From the NCBI GenBank assembly GCA_018334695.1, contig JAGXLO010000014.1:1-39649 (forward strand): a stretch of DNA of 39,649 nt, read 5' to 3'. This DNA is from Candidatus Cloacimonadota bacterium (GTDB lineage Bacteria > Cloacimonadota > Cloacimonadia > JGIOTU-2). Below the pieces are notes generated by a model. It was not told the DNA's origin. It saw only the letters and a program-made list of their open reading frames with translations, and did no database searches. Made by a program: the position numbers and the translations under genes. How positions within the stretch are numbered: position 1 is the stretch's first letter; each line of letters begins with the position of its first letter. This document shows positions 1 to 7,850 of this stretch, one piece after another.

Positions 1-246
1 GATTATTGTCGCATACCAGCAGAACGAGTCATAGAAGCTAATCCTGATATTATTATAATTTCTTATCCGGGGATTAATAAAAAAGAAGTTAAAGAAAGAT
101 CCGGTTGGGAAACAATAGAAGCAATCCAGAACGATAGAATCTATACTCGAAATGATCTTGATATAGAAACAATTATCAGAGCAGGACCCAGAACCATTAA
201 AGGCATAAAAACTTTAAACAGAATTTTTGAAAACTATGAAAAATAA
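1..246 (+). CDS. Periplasmic binding protein of a BtuF/FepB-type ABC transporter, 3' end only
   Basis: The frame is open from the first base and stops with TAA at 244-246, giving the last 81 residues of a protein whose start lies outside the window. The visible part has the pattern of the C-terminal lobe of the helical-backbone binding proteins for cobalamin or ferric siderophores: an 'ANPDIIIIS' strand, a 'W..IEAIQNDRIY' segment, and a 'RAGPRTIKGIKTL' terminal helix. Such proteins catch the ligand in the periplasm and deliver it to a FecCD-type permease. The permease gene follows directly and overlaps this one by 11 bp, which supports the assignment and suggests translational coupling. The ligand (cobalamin, haem or siderophore) cannot be told from this fragment. 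Confidence 0.85.
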   Translation, partial: DYCRIPAERVIEANPDIIIISYPGINKKEVKERSGWETIEAIQNDRIYTRNDLDIETIIRAGPRTIKGIKTLNRIFENYEK

Positions 247-1183
247 ATTTATATTAATATTTTCTCTGGTTTTGTTTGTTTTAGTAATTATAGTCTCCTT
301 ACTTACGGGTAGTGTAGATATTGACTTGCTGAGTCTTAACGAGATTACAAGTAAAATATTTTTTGGCATACGCTTACCACGTGTAGTGCTGGGGATAATT
401 ACCGGAATGGTTCTGGCGACCAGTGGTGGAGTTTTGCAAGGTATGCTCAACAACCCGCTGGCGGAGCCCTACCTGCTTGGTATATCTTCAGGAGCAGCAC
501 TGGGGAGTATCATTGCTATTATCCTGAAAAAGGTATATCTCATGCCCATTCTGGGTTTTGTGGGAGCAATTTTAACTATTTTTCTGGTCTGGCAGCTGGC
601 AAAAAGCCGAAAAATTGTAGAACGCACTAAATTAATCTTAGCTGGAATAATACTAAATCTTTTTTTTTCTGCATTAATAGCACTTCTTATGAGCTTTTTC
701 CAAAGAGAACTGGGTCAAATATTTTCTGTCCTTATGGGTAATTTAAATTATATTTTCTCACAATTTTCAATTAATATTCTATGGCTTATAAGCATAATAT
801 CATTAGTGGGTGTGATTTTGATAAATTTATTTGCAAATCGTATAAATATACTATCTCTGGGGGATTACACAGCGGACAGTCTGGGGGTCGATGTGCAGAC
901 AACGCGAAAAATTTTATTCGTTCTTTCTTCATTGCTGGTTGGATTAGTTGTTTCGTTTACTGGTATTATTGGCTTTGTTGGATTAATTATTCCTCATATC
1001 AGTAGGATGCTAATTGGAAATGACAATCGCCTGCTTCTGCCTTTGTCTGCTATATTGGGATCTACTTTCCTTGTTTTTTGCGATACGATTGCCCGCACAC
1101 TTTTTATTATAGAATTACCGGTTGGCGTTGTTACAGCTCTTTTTGGAGCACCATTTTTTATATATTTACTTAAAAAAAGTTAA
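236..1183 (+). CDS. FecCD/BtuC-family ABC transporter permease
   Basis: This is a polytopic inner-membrane permease of about 315 residues, the usual size for FecCD/BtuC proteins, with a run of hydrophobic helices throughout. Family signatures are visible: 'IRLPRVVLGIITGMVLATSGG' split over the first third, 'NNPLAEPYLLGISSGAALG', 'FTGIIGFVGLIIPHISRML', and a C-terminal 'VTALFGAPFFIYLL'. It would form the membrane channel for the binding protein just upstream. I chose ATG at 236 over an in-frame TTG at 227; either start overlaps the binding-protein gene. The matching ATPase is not next in line but 2.4 kb away, beyond a divergent nifU-nifS-rrf2 block. The substrate is not determined: cobalamin or an iron chelate are the two family options. 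Confidence 0.93.
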   Translation: MKNKFILIFSLVLFVLVIIVSLLTGSVDIDLLSLNEITSKIFFGIRLPRVVLGIITGMVLATSGGVLQGMLNNPLAEPYLLGISSGAALGSIIAIILKKVYLMPILGFVGAILTIFLVWQLAKSRKIVERTKLILAGIILNLFFSALIALLMSFFQRELGQIFSVLMGNLNYIFSQFSINILWLISIISLVGVILINLFANRINILSLGDYTADSLGVDVQTTRKILFVLSSLLVGLVVSFTGIIGFVGLIIPHISRMLIGNDNRLLLPLSAILGSTFLVFCDTIARTLFIIELPVGVVTALFGAPFFIYLLKKS

Positions 1184-1190
1184 ATAAAAA

Positions 1191-1210
1191 TGCCCGGAAT
1201 ATTCCAGGCA
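1191..1210 (-). terminator. Probable Rho-independent terminator of the nifS-nifU operon
   Basis: A 20-nt near-perfect inverted repeat (TGCC, one mismatch, GGA, loop ATAT, TCC, mismatch, GGCA) lies 50 bp beyond the nifU stop. Read on the minus strand it is followed by TTTTTATTT, as expected for an intrinsic terminator. On the plus strand, 7 bp after the permease stop, it is followed by GATAAATTG, so termination of the permease transcript is less well supported. Confidence 0.65.
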
Positions 1211-1260
1211 GATAAATTGTTCTTTGAAAAATAGATAGAGTGAAAGATGAATAAAGTTTA

Positions 1261-1896
1261 CTAAACTACATTGATTTTAATCTCATTCGCCCTGTCAAAT
1301 TTGGACAAGTGCTCTTCTATTTCTTCTTTAATATCAGGCAAAAATTTGTCGCCTTTATCCATTTCCAGATCAATAATTATATTGTTGTCATTATCTATAC
1401 CTATATACTTAACAAGTTTAAGAGTCAATATGTCAACTCCCACCTTTCCATAAATGATCTTCTGCAACTCTTTTTTGACATTTTCTTTACTCATACTCTC
1501 ATCAAATTCTTTGCCCAGATGTTTTTTTTCGTAGTCTTTGATAGCTGAACGCAACGCATCTACCGCTAGAACGGAACAATGCATTTTAACAGGTGGCAGT
1601 CCGCCAAGTTCTTCCGCTGCCTGCTTCCAGGAAATCTCTTTTGCCTGGTCAATAGTTTTACCTTTAGCCATATCAGTAATAATTGAGGCTGTAGCAATAT
1701 TAGAAGCACAGCCATATGATTGGAACTTTATGTCTTTAATTACATTGGTTCCTTCTTCTATATCCAGGTAAATAGATAGTTGATCACCACAAGCAGGACT
1801 TCCTTCTGTAGCTGCTCCCGATGGTTGTTCCAGTTCTCCAATGTTATGAGGGTTTTTAAAATGTTCAATAACTTTTTCTGAATATTTTATAGCCAT
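1261..1896 (-). CDS. NifU/IscU-like Fe-S scaffold fused to a MIP18 (DUF59)-like domain
   Basis: The protein has 211 residues. Residues 1-125 are an IscU-type scaffold with the three cluster ligands in their usual settings: C36 in 'SPACGD' with D38, C63 in 'YGCAS', and C107 in 'MHCS'. It would assemble a [2Fe-2S] cluster from sulfur delivered by the NifS encoded just upstream (12 bp gap). Residues 137-211 are not the classical NifU C-domain, since no CxxC is present. They look like a MIP18/DUF59 fold, with helix, 'GVDILTLKLVKYIGID', two strands, and a final helix and strand, but without the usual cysteine. The gene is the last of an rrf2-nifS-nifU operon and is followed by a hairpin terminator. 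The scaffold call is firm; the C-domain call is by pattern only. Confidence 0.9.
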   Translation of the reverse strand: MAIKYSEKVIEHFKNPHNIGELEQPSGAATEGSPACGDQLSIYLDIEEGTNVIKDIKFQSYGCASNIATASIITDMAKGKTIDQAKEISWKQAAEELGGLPPVKMHCSVLAVDALRSAIKDYEKKHLGKEFDESMSKENVKKELQKIIYGKVGVDILTLKLVKYIGIDNDNNIIIDLEMDKGDKFLPDIKEEIEEHLSKFDRANEIKINVV

Positions 1897-1908
1897 AATA
1901 TCTCCAAT

Positions 1909-3093
1909 TTAATTTGTCTTTTTCTTACCCAACGGACTGCGTCGTCTGAGCTCTTTGATCGTTTTTTCGAGAGAATCGATTGTCTTATCAATTTGCTCCT
2001 CTGTGACAAATTTATCTAAGGTAAAACGAACAGAGCCGTGGGATTCCTCAAAGGTCCTGCCGGTATTCATCATGATGTAATCGGCTTTTAGTTCTTTCGC
2101 AGAGCAAGCTGACCCTGTTTCAATATGGATATCATCAAAATTCAGCATCATCATAATTGCTTCTCCTTCAACTGCCATAAATGAGATATTCAAATGAGCA
2201 GGACTTCGCTCTCCTAATGCGGGACCATTCAATCTGATATCATCTATTCTCTGTTTAATGCCATCGTAGAGTTTTTTCTGTAAATTTGCCAACCGCTCCA
2301 CATGTCCCTCAAAATCTTCAAAAATGAGATCTGCCGCTTTAGTGATTCCTACAATCCCAGGTACATTTACCACTCCGGGTTTTAGCGGATGAAGACGTGC
2401 AATACCATTCTGAGTCTTTTTTACTTTTGTCCCATCTTTAACAAACAAAAATCCTGTACCCTTGGGACCGTTGAACTTGTGACCTGATATGGAGATTGCA
2501 TCTATTTTTTGTTTTTTTACATCTATTGGAATCTTTGTATAAGCTTCACAGGAATCCAGAAAGAAATTTATTTTATGATTAGCATTTTGTAAAATTTCAC
2601 TGATTGCATCTATTTTCTGCACAGTACCCAATGTATGGTTTATATGGGTTAAAGCAACCAATGTGGTGTCCTTCCGTATTGAGCTTCTCAACTCCTCTAG
2701 ATCAAGATATCCTTCCTCGTCCGCAGAAATATATGTTCCTTCATAACCTTCGTCTTCCAGGGCTTTAAATACTGTGAGTACAGAAGGATGCGATACTTTG
2801 GAAGTGATAAAATGTTTCCCTTTTTCTCTGTTGGCAGCCATAATACCCTTTAGAGCTATATTGTTTCCATCAGTTCCACCACTGGTAAATATTATCTCAC
2901 CCGGTTCGGCGTTAATTGTTTTAGCAATCTTCTTTTGTGATTCGGAAATCTCGTCTGCAATCTCGTTACCAATGTCAGTAAAATTTCCGGGAAACCAATA
3001 CTTTTCCAAAAAATATGGTTTCATTTCTTCCAGTACTTTCGGGTCCAGACGAGTTGTTTTACATGCGTCCAAATAAACCTGTTCTTTATTCAT
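1909..3093 (-). CDS. nifS: Cysteine desulfurase, NifS/IscS family
   Basis: This is a PLP enzyme of 394 residues that takes sulfur from L-cysteine for Fe-S cluster assembly. Visible landmarks are a PLP-contacting 'SGGTDGNNIALKG' near residue 71, H102 in 'SHPSVL', D180 in the strand before 'EAYTKIPI', the Schiff-base lysine K206 in 'SISGHKFNGPKG', and the sulfur-accepting C330 in 'ETGSACSAKEL'. The N-terminus reads 'YLDACKTTRLDP' where most homologues have YLDNNATTPVDP, a mild divergence. The gene lies between rrf2 (25 bp upstream) and the nifU-like gene (12 bp downstream) on the same strand, a standard Fe-S assembly operon that would be controlled by the Rrf2 protein. Confidence 0.95.
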   Translation of the reverse strand: MNKEQVYLDACKTTRLDPKVLEEMKPYFLEKYWFPGNFTDIGNEIADEISESQKKIAKTINAEPGEIIFTSGGTDGNNIALKGIMAANREKGKHFITSKVSHPSVLTVFKALEDEGYEGTYISADEEGYLDLEELRSSIRKDTTLVALTHINHTLGTVQKIDAISEILQNANHKINFFLDSCEAYTKIPIDVKKQKIDAISISGHKFNGPKGTGFLFVKDGTKVKKTQNGIARLHPLKPGVVNVPGIVGITKAADLIFEDFEGHVERLANLQKKLYDGIKQRIDDIRLNGPALGERSPAHLNISFMAVEGEAIMMMLNFDDIHIETGSACSAKELKADYIMMNTGRTFEESHGSVRFTLDKFVTEEQIDKTIDSLEKTIKELRRRSPLGKKKTN

Positions 3094-3118
3094 CTTTTAC
3101 TCCTATAAGTGAAAATAT

Positions 3119-3529
3119 TTATTTGCTGGTTAAAAAATCATTTAATGTATAACTCTTTAAAAATTCATCAATGTGTATGTTGAATTTGTGCCAGAATTCT
3201 CTAAAAATGCAATTATCAATATTGCGGCAGGTAGTTTCTTTGCTCCGTTCCAAGCAGTTATGAATCTTAACTTGGCCCTCGGCAGCCTGAATTATTTGAT
3301 GCATTGTTATTTCTTCCGGCTTATGTTTAAGAAAATAGCCGCCGTTCTTACCTTTTATGGCTTTTACAATGTCGTATTGTTTGAGCCTTCTAAACAACTT
3401 TTCCAAAAATTTGGATGGAATGTGCTGGCTCTTTGCTATCTGAGAAATAGGAATTGGTTTATCAGACTTGCTCTGAGCAAGCTCAAACACAGCTCTTAAC
3501 ATATAATCAGCATTTATAGATATTTTCAT
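3119..3529 (-). CDS. Rrf2-family regulator, IscR-like Fe-S sensor
   Basis: The 136-residue protein has the Rrf2 winged-helix N-domain: 'MKISINADYMLRAVFELA', a recognition helix around 'HIPSKFLEKLFRRLK', and the wing 'KGKNGGYFL'. Cysteines at 92, 101 and 107 ('NC', 'TTC', 'DNC') correspond to the [2Fe-2S] ligand triplet of IscR (C92, C98, C104 in E. coli), though the first spacing is longer here. It is the first gene of the operon with nifS and the nifU-like scaffold. A palindrome matching the IscR type-1 core lies in its own promoter, so autoregulation by cluster status is likely. The same site may act on the divergent ABC ATPase and TonB receptor genes. The symbol is left blank because Rrf2 proteins also include CymR and NsrR types. 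Confidence 0.9.
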   Translation of the reverse strand: MKISINADYMLRAVFELAQSKSDKPIPISQIAKSQHIPSKFLEKLFRRLKQYDIVKAIKGKNGGYFLKHKPEEITMHQIIQAAEGQVKIHNCLERSKETTCRNIDNCIFREFWHKFNIHIDEFLKSYTLNDFLTSK

Positions 3530-3555
3530 AATTTTAATTTTATAATTTATGTTAA

Positions 3556-3584
3556 AACATACTAATTTAGTAGGAATTTGTCAA
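3556..3584 (-). promoter_or_regulatory. Sigma70-type promoter of rrf2-nifS-nifU
   Basis: On the minus strand there is a perfect -35 TTGACA (3584-3579), a 17-bp spacer, and TATGTT as -10 (3561-3556, 4 of 6). Transcription would start about 20 bp before the rrf2 ATG. The spacer contains the palindrome at 3561-3571, so a bound repressor would block RNA polymerase. Confidence 0.6.
3561..3571. promoter_or_regulatory. Candidate IscR/Rrf2 operator palindrome
   Basis: ACTAATTTAGT is a perfect 11-nt palindrome, extended to 13 nt as TACTAATTTAGTA. It fits at every position the ACTRWWWYAGT core known for E. coli IscR type-1 sites. It lies in the spacer of the rrf2 promoter, touching the -10, and 18 bp before the ATG of the divergent ABC ATPase. 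A second dyad (ATGTT-AA-AACAT, 3549-3560) abuts it. The regulator is presumably the Rrf2 protein encoded beside it. Confidence 0.6.
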
Positions 3585-3589
3585 ATAAA

Positions 3590-4378
3590 ATGTTAAAAAT
3601 ATCAGATATATACTTTGGTTATAACAGCAAACCCGTGCTGCGAGGCCTCTCATGCGAGATTAAATCAAACGATTTCGTAGGTATAATAGGTCCTAACGGT
3701 GTTGGAAAATCTACGTTTATCAAATGCCTGAGTGGATTTCTTAGCCAGGATAAGGGCTCGATATTGCTCAATAATATACCTTTGCAGAAATATTCCAAGT
3801 TGCAACTCGCCCAACGTATCTCTCTGGTAGCTCAGCAAAGTTATTATGAATTTGATTTTAAAGTTCATCAGATAGTGCTCATGGGTCGCTTTCCCTATCT
3901 TAAATTTTGGCAGTCTTATTCCAGAAAGGATAAGCTGAGAGTATATAAGGTTTTGGCTGAGCTTGATATTTCCCATATTGCAGACAGAAAATTGTCTGAG
4001 TTAAGTGGCGGAGAATTCCAGCTGGTGATGATAGCCCGGGCATTAGTGCAAGAAACAGATATTCTGCTTTTTGATGAGCCTGCCTCTCACCTTGATATTC
4101 ACCATCAAATCAGAATTTTTTCTATTCTTAAAAAGATGAATATTCAGGCGAACAAAACAATTATTGCCGTATCTCATAACATAAATCTGGCTGCAGAATA
4201 CTGCGATAAAATTCTGGTGATGAAAAATGGCACCCACGCTTACTTTGATAAAGTTGAGGAAGTAATGCAATCCGACAAACTCTCTCAAGTTTTCCATACA
4301 CCCGTAAAAATAGCTACCAACCCTTTTACCGGCAAACCTATGTTAACCTATAATTATCATTCAACACCTAAAGACTAA
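3590..4378 (+). CDS. FepC/BtuD-type ABC transporter ATPase
   Basis: This is a nucleotide-binding subunit of 262 residues. It has Walker A 'GPNGVGKST' (34-42), Q-loop 'VAQQ' (80-83), signature 'LSGGE' (138-142), Walker B 'ILLFDEP' with E163, and switch histidine H196 in 'VSHNINLA'. The 'MGRFPYL' segment after the Q-loop is typical of importers for iron chelates, haem and cobalamin. It should energise the FecCD permease at 236-1183, from which it is separated by the minus-strand nif block. ATG at 3590 is preferred; an in-frame TTG at 3578 leaves no room for the AGGA at 3572-3575. It is followed after 4 bp by the TonB receptor, so the two are co-transcribed, from a promoter region holding an IscR-like palindrome. 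Confidence 0.93.
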   Translation: MLKISDIYFGYNSKPVLRGLSCEIKSNDFVGIIGPNGVGKSTFIKCLSGFLSQDKGSILLNNIPLQKYSKLQLAQRISLVAQQSYYEFDFKVHQIVLMGRFPYLKFWQSYSRKDKLRVYKVLAELDISHIADRKLSELSGGEFQLVMIARALVQETDILLFDEPASHLDIHHQIRIFSILKKMNIQANKTIIAVSHNINLAAEYCDKILVMKNGTHAYFDKVEEVMQSDKLSQVFHTPVKIATNPFTGKPMLTYNYHSTPKD

Positions 4379-4382
4379 AACA

Positions 4383-6512
4383 ATGTTAAAAAAATTAGCG
4401 CTCATTTTGGTAATCTTCTTTTTTTTATCAGTCACTTGTCTTGCTTCTATCAAAGGAAAAGTATTAGAGAGTAATTCGTCAAACCCACTTGCTCTGGTAA
4501 AAATAGAATTGTTACCGGGTAATGACTTCAGGTTAACGGACAGAAGGGGAAACTTTTCATTCCAAACAGACGAAGCAGAAAAGTTAATTATTTCTAGAAT
4601 TGGGTACAAAAGCCAAGAGGTAAAAATAGATTCCGGCAATGAATTTCTGCTTATAGCTTTAGAGCCGGAAACAGTTGAGTTGGCAGGAATAAAAGTAAAG
4701 GGAGGAAAAACAAATTCAATTTCTGAAAAAGTAAGTAACATAGAAGTTATGAATTTAGAAAATGACGTTTCAAATGAATTTTTGAGAAAACTGGAAACAG
4801 ATTCAGGAATTTTTATACAAGAGAACGCAGTAGGTGAAAAACAGATATCCATAAACGGATGTAAACAAAAGCAGATTGTGATTATGGTAGATGGAGTAAA
4901 AATCAACAATAGTGCTATTGACCAATCTATAAGTCATATACCTGCTTCACTTATAGACAAAATAGAGCTTGCAAAAGGCAGCAATTCGGTAGTGGGAGGA
5001 AGTTCAGCCATTGGAGGCATAGTAAATTTTATTCTAAAAAATCCTAAAGCCAATGAAGACAAACATACCCTTACTCTCGGGTATGGAAGCTGGAATAGTT
5101 TCTCCGGCAACTATCAGGGCACATTCCACAAAAATAATCTCAAAATCCTGTTGAACCTACATTCTGCAACTGCAAAAAACAACTTTTCCTACTATAATGA
5201 AATAGAAGAAAGAGAAATGCGTCGACAAAACAATAGTTTTACCAATAGCTCAATCCAGCTAAAATTAAACCATCCTCTTACTACTCAAGCAAATCATTTG
5301 CTATCTTTTTTTGTACAAAACGCAGAAAAGGGCATTCCGGGGCAAACCACTGATTATATGTATTATAAAGACGCAAAAGCAAACTCCCAGCTATCCAGAG
5401 TCAATTCGAAAACAGTGTTTGAGATGGACAGGTCAATTTTTAAGCTGAATTTTAACCTCCACAATCAATCCAACCACTACGAGAATAAAGATTCTGACAT
5501 TTTTCATAAATATGACTCCAAAAATTTTACCAGAAACTTTTCATCCAAGCTTGAGTGGGATTATTCAAACAACAAATTTTCCAGCAGTACGGGTATTAAC
5601 TTTCGTTATGAAAGCTATAGATTTGATAACCTATTGGAGGAGGGGCTGGAAGAATCGATGTCCCTTAAAATTCGCCGAACTATTTCCTTTATGGAGAATA
5701 ACAAATTTAAAACTTCCGATGCGAAAATTAATTACGCGCTGCATACCGGCTTAAGATTCGATTCAATTTTAGACGAAGATAATATATTTTCCGCTGATCT
5801 TGGCTTGACTTTACAACCCAAAAAATTTGCTAACCTCAAATTTTTGCTAAACGTCGGTAGTTCATATAGACTCCCCGAATTTACATCTTTGTTCTGGAAA
5901 GGTGATTCGCGCGTCCAGGGTAATCCTGAGCTAGAACCGGAAAGAGCTAAATCTGCCGAAACTGAATTTAAATGGCAAAATGATTTTCACAAAATTTCAT
6001 TCGCAGCATTCATAAATAAAATTGATAAATTGATTTACTGGCATAGATCGGCGCTGGGGATATGGACTCCGGACAATTTGGCAACTGCAGAAATTTCCGG
6101 CATAACCGCAAAAATACAAACTCAACCATGGGAACATTTATCAATATCATCTAATTTTACCAGAATCTTTCCAATTAATAAAACCAAAAGTTCAGACCAC
6201 TATAACAACTATTTGATCTACAAACCTTTGTACAAATGGGTTAACAATTTTCAATTTTTTTACAATAACTTTAGTCTATTTTTCAAAAACATAACTTCCG
6301 GCAAACAGTATGTGAACTTAGATAACAAAGTAGCCCTCGCTGGGTATAGCGCCTGGGATGTTGGTGGTTCATTCCAGTTTAAACTTTATCAAAAAATAAC
6401 TTCTAGCCTAAATTTTACTATATCAAATCTTTTTTCGGAGTCTTATCAGGCATATAGAAATATACCCGCAGCAGGTAGAGGATTTAATCTAAATTTTGAA
6501 ATTAGTTTATAG
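4383..6512 (+). CDS. TonB-dependent outer-membrane receptor with CarboxypepD_reg-like N-domain
   Basis: The 709-residue protein begins with a signal peptide (two lysines, a hydrophobic core, 'VTCLA' before the cut near residue 21). Residues 22-100 are a carboxypeptidase-regulatory-like beta domain ('IKGKVLESNSSNPLALVKIE'), common in Bacteroidota-type receptors. The plug follows at about 108-220, with 'IMVDGVKINNS' and 'KIELAKGSNSVVGGSSAIGG', then a beta-barrel ending in an aromatic-rich strand. It would import a scarce ligand across the outer membrane for the BtuF-, BtuC- and BtuD-like parts of the same locus. The ATPase lies 4 bp upstream and the beta-propeller 14 bp downstream, so all three are probably one operon. 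Size and fold do not separate BtuB from siderophore receptors; the propeller neighbour points towards cobalamin. Confidence 0.92.
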   Translation: MLKKLALILVIFFFLSVTCLASIKGKVLESNSSNPLALVKIELLPGNDFRLTDRRGNFSFQTDEAEKLIISRIGYKSQEVKIDSGNEFLLIALEPETVELAGIKVKGGKTNSISEKVSNIEVMNLENDVSNEFLRKLETDSGIFIQENAVGEKQISINGCKQKQIVIMVDGVKINNSAIDQSISHIPASLIDKIELAKGSNSVVGGSSAIGGIVNFILKNPKANEDKHTLTLGYGSWNSFSGNYQGTFHKNNLKILLNLHSATAKNNFSYYNEIEEREMRRQNNSFTNSSIQLKLNHPLTTQANHLLSFFVQNAEKGIPGQTTDYMYYKDAKANSQLSRVNSKTVFEMDRSIFKLNFNLHNQSNHYENKDSDIFHKYDSKNFTRNFSSKLEWDYSNNKFSSSTGINFRYESYRFDNLLEEGLEESMSLKIRRTISFMENNKFKTSDAKINYALHTGLRFDSILDEDNIFSADLGLTLQPKKFANLKFLLNVGSSYRLPEFTSLFWKGDSRVQGNPELEPERAKSAETEFKWQNDFHKISFAAFINKIDKLIYWHRSALGIWTPDNLATAEISGITAKIQTQPWEHLSISSNFTRIFPINKTKSSDHYNNYLIYKPLYKWVNNFQFFYNNFSLFFKNITSGKQYVNLDNKVALAGYSAWDVGGSFQFKLYQKITSSLNFTISNLFSESYQAYRNIPAAGRGFNLNFEISL

Positions 6513-6526
6513 AAGAAAGGATGAAT

Positions 6527-7822
6527 ATGGCAAAAGCGTTTATTGATTTTAATAAAAAAATATTGATATTTATTTTAATTTTTGTATTTATGATTAATTT
6601 TTCACAGTTAATTGCAGACCAACTGTTTATCGTTAATACTCAGAGCGAAACTCTTTCCCGCTACGATACAGATAATCAAAATGTACAAAATCACATCCTT
6701 AACCTGGGGCAGTATGCCAATCAAATTTATATCCAAGGCAATATGGGATATGTAGCAAACTCAGGTGAACATAATATCCAGGTGATCGATCTGGATACAG
6801 AATCAACTATGGGTTATATCCAATGTCCGAATGGCTCTAATCCTTACTGGATTGAAATGACAGAATCGGGTAACAAGGGATATGTAACCGGATTGTTTAC
6901 AAATTCTGTATATATTTTTAACCCGAATACTTATGAAATTACCGGAACTATCTCAGTTGGAAGTAGCCCAGAAGGTCTTTGTCTGTATGAAAATAGATTA
7001 TATGTGATGAATTCTGCTTATGGTCAATCCCATGGTAGTGTTTCTGTGATAGATGTAGAAACGGATACGATTTTAGAAACAATAGCCGTGGGAAACAATC
7101 CTCAATTTGCAGCAGTAGATTCCTATGGGAAATTGCATGTGGTTTGCACGGGAAACTATGGTTATTCCACCCCCGCTATCTGGGGCAAAGTTTATATCAT
7201 AAATACTGATGATTATGGTGATTATACAATTTTAGACGTGGGAGCTTCACCTACTCGTATCAATATTAGTGAAAATGGCAAAGTGTTTTTAGCCGATGGC
7301 AATGGTTTGGGGTACATAGTTTATAATTCTGATGACCTGACAATTGAACATTCAGCCGATAACTTATTTTCTTCCGGAGGAGCATTTATCGCTTTTGACA
7401 GTAATCAAAACATCTATTTAGGTGATGCCCTTGATTGGATGAATAATGGTAAGGTAAGGATTTATGATACGGATGAAGTGCTTTTAGACAATTTTGATGT
7501 TGGCATAGCCCCGGTGGATGCAAGTTTTATTTATGCTGGTAACAACAGCGTAAATGATACCCCAGCCGGATCTATAAAATTAAAAAATCACCCGAATCCC
7601 TTTAAAAATTCTACAACAATTTCATTCCGGAATACAGTTTCATTCGAGGCTAAAAAGATCATGGTTTATAATGTAAGAGGGCAGTTGGTGGAACAAATTG
7701 AGGTGAATTCCGAAAAAAAGCAGGTTGTCTGGAATGCGGAAGAATATAGTCCCGGAGTTTATTTTTACAGATTAGACCATAATAATTCTTATCTGAGAAA
7801 GATGTTAAAAGTTAATGAATAG
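6527..7822 (+). CDS. Exported YVTN/BtuG-like beta-propeller with T9SS sorting tail
   Basis: The 431-residue protein has an N-terminal signal segment (hydrophobic to about residue 29, cut after 'LIA'). Repeats of about 45 residues follow, with blade motifs such as 'IQVIDLDTES', 'VYIFNPNTYEITGTISVG' and 'VSVIDVETDTILETIAVGNNP', a YVTN/YncE-type propeller covering about 30-340. The last 80 residues, from 'NHPNPFKNSTTISF' to 'GVYFYRLDH', are a T9SS type A sorting domain, so the protein should be secreted and held at the cell surface. The blade pattern is close to my memory of BtuG, the surface cobalamin-binding propeller paired with BtuB in Bacteroides. An AAGAAAGG Shine-Dalgarno at 6513-6520 sits 6 bp before ATG 6527 and directly abuts the ATG at 6521, so 6527 is chosen. 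Function as a ligand-capture partner of the receptor is inferred. Confidence 0.85.
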   Translation: MAKAFIDFNKKILIFILIFVFMINFSQLIADQLFIVNTQSETLSRYDTDNQNVQNHILNLGQYANQIYIQGNMGYVANSGEHNIQVIDLDTESTMGYIQCPNGSNPYWIEMTESGNKGYVTGLFTNSVYIFNPNTYEITGTISVGSSPEGLCLYENRLYVMNSAYGQSHGSVSVIDVETDTILETIAVGNNPQFAAVDSYGKLHVVCTGNYGYSTPAIWGKVYIINTDDYGDYTILDVGASPTRINISENGKVFLADGNGLGYIVYNSDDLTIEHSADNLFSSGGAFIAFDSNQNIYLGDALDWMNNGKVRIYDTDEVLLDNFDVGIAPVDASFIYAGNNSVNDTPAGSIKLKNHPNPFKNSTTISFRNTVSFEAKKIMVYNVRGQLVEQIEVNSEKKQVVWNAEEYSPGVYFYRLDHNNSYLRKMLKVNE

Positions 7823-7850
7823 CAATTTTTATTTATTTAGTTCAACAAAC

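Noticed and set aside
227-235. TTG start for the permease, nine bases ahead of ATG 236
   Set aside because: The ATG gives a normal FecCD N-terminus and the two-residue gain has no support.
3530-3589. Cobalamin riboswitch ahead of the ABC ATPase and TonB receptor
   Set aside because: The whole intergenic region is about 60 bp, far shorter than a cobalamin aptamer, and no B12-box-like sequence was seen.
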